Position numbers and translations under genes: made by a program. DNA of 64,000 nucleotides from Closterium sp. Naga37s-1 (Eukaryota; Streptophyta; Zygnematophyceae; Desmidiales; Closteriaceae). A model generated the notes under the pieces. That model was not told the DNA's origin, did no database searches, and saw nothing but the letters and a program-made list of their open reading frames with translations. Each line of letters begins with the position of its first letter. Within the stretch, counting starts at the first letter, position 1. The stretch spans positions 441,501-505,500 of the forward strand of contig CANJKZ010000502.1 in NCBI GenBank assembly GCA_947471745.1, in the 5' to 3' direction. Of the stretch, positions 63,357 through 64,000 are shown in pieces.

Positions 63357-64000
63357 ATGTCGTCACCGCTAGTAGAATTTCCCTCGCGGACGCCGTCCGT
63401 ACCTCCGGCTTTCGCGCCGGCGTTTCCGCTCGGGTACCATCCCCGTCCGCCTCGTGCTCTCGAACCGACCAACGATTTTCTCGCGCTCTTCCAGCAGCGC
63501 GCGAAAGCCGCCGAGACCGCGGCTCTCCGGGAGAAAGAGCTTCTCGAGGCCGCAGCGGAGAATGGCTCGAGCTGCGACGACGACGATTGGCCGGAATGGT
63601 CGCCGACAGCCGTTGACGACGGCGACTGCGACGACGCGTCGCAAGAGGACGACGGGTCGTCGCACAGCAACAGCAGCGGGAGCAGCGGCAGCAGCAGGAT
63701 CATCGGCAGCAACAGCAGCAGTTGCTCCGACGACGATAGCCCCCACCATATCCGGCATCTTCAGAGCGAAAACTGCGAGGACCACCGCGGGAACGGGACC
63801 GACACGGAGCGCCAGAACAAGCAGCGTCTCGCGCGCCGAGCCAGCCGCGATCGGTGGAATCTGCAGCAGCTGCTGATCGCGGAGCGCAGAGCACTCGGAC
63901 CGTCTGTGGCCGGGTCGTATTTTTATCAGAGGGAGGACGCGGAGGGGAAGAAGCCGCTGTTTTCGTTCGGCGTGATGACGGACGTGCAGTACGCCGATAT
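63357..64000 (+). CDS. Metallophosphoesterase of the Mn-dependent ADP-ribose/CDP-alcohol diphosphatase type, N-terminal part
   Basis: An open frame starts at ATG 63357 and stays open for 214 codons to the window edge. Its last residues, PLFSFGVMTDVQYADI, match the first metal-binding block of calcineurin-like phosphoesterases of the ADPRM family, where the line reads FSFGV-(x)-DVQY-(x)-D. Family members hydrolyse ADP-ribose and CDP-alcohols with manganese. The N-terminal 190 residues are not conserved: a Pro-rich start (MSSPLVEFPSRTPSVPPAF), a short helix (ALFQQRAKAAETAALREKEL), then an Asp/Ser-rich low-complexity segment and an Arg-rich helix (RLARRASRDRWNLQQLL). This leader is much longer than usual. 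The start could be further downstream, but no better ATG is obvious before the domain. The catalytic remainder lies outside the window. Confidence 0.82.
   Translation, partial: MSSPLVEFPSRTPSVPPAFAPAFPLGYHPRPPRALEPTNDFLALFQQRAKAAETAALREKELLEAAAENGSSCDDDDWPEWSPTAVDDGDCDDASQEDDGSSHSNSSGSSGSSRIIGSNSSSCSDDDSPHHIRHLQSENCEDHRGNGTDTERQNKQRLARRASRDRWNLQQLLIAERRALGPSVAGSYFYQREDAEGKKPLFSFGVMTDVQYAD

Overview
The window looks like nuclear DNA from a green-lineage eukaryote. It carries a chloroplast-type Obg GTPase with a long N-terminal leader, the plant COG0212 (5-formyltetrahydrofolate cyclo-ligase-like) protein, a plant-type gamma-glutamyl hydrolase, GT-AG introns in every host gene, and Ty1/copia elements primed by initiator tRNA-Met. 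High GC, abundant minisatellites and repeat-filled introns fit a streptophyte (charophyte) alga better than a compact green-alga genome. That placement is inference; nothing here fixes the species.

Layout. (1) 1-5504 is a 28-bp minisatellite. (2) 5505-11825 is an old minus-strand Ty1/copia element. (3) 11826-20151 is a 181-bp satellite of about 41 units, interrupted by a solo-LTR-like insert at 12923-13776; a 37-bp minisatellite follows. (4) 20624-31749 is a non-autonomous LTR element with 279-bp LTRs and CATGG target duplications. A younger minus-strand copia (23109-30018; 130-bp LTRs; ACGGA duplications) is nested in it. (5) 31786-32312 is a Tourist-like MITE. (6) 32953-43623 holds two plus-strand host genes, gamma-glutamyl hydrolase (9 exons) and ObgC (7 exons). 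(7) 43624-54000 is repeat-rich. It includes a mosaic of intron-like GT...CAG modules (about 46.9-50.8 kb), a 288-bp foldback element and several simple repeats. (8) 54103-64000 holds the minus-strand COG0212 gene, a divergent plus-strand TRAF-type zinc-finger gene, and the first 214 codons of a metallophosphoesterase of the ADP-ribose/CDP-alcohol diphosphatase type that runs off the window.

The most unusual signal is in the introns of the host genes. Nearly every downstream exon of ObgC and COG0212, and two exons of the hydrolase, has one to five decayed partial tandem copies ('exon echoes') in the neighbouring intron, often with the splice site still attached. Short palindromes with core GAGTCGACTC or GAGGCGCCTC are also scattered through the gene-bearing part. 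Three of them sit exactly between direct repeats of host sequence (24, about 31 and about 12 bp), as an inserted sequence or repair scar with long target duplications would. Two of the enzymes belong to folate-related families, but in a eukaryote this proximity is probably chance.

Exon coordinates were derived by hand from splice consensus, reading phase and remembered family sequences. No alignment or transcript data were available.
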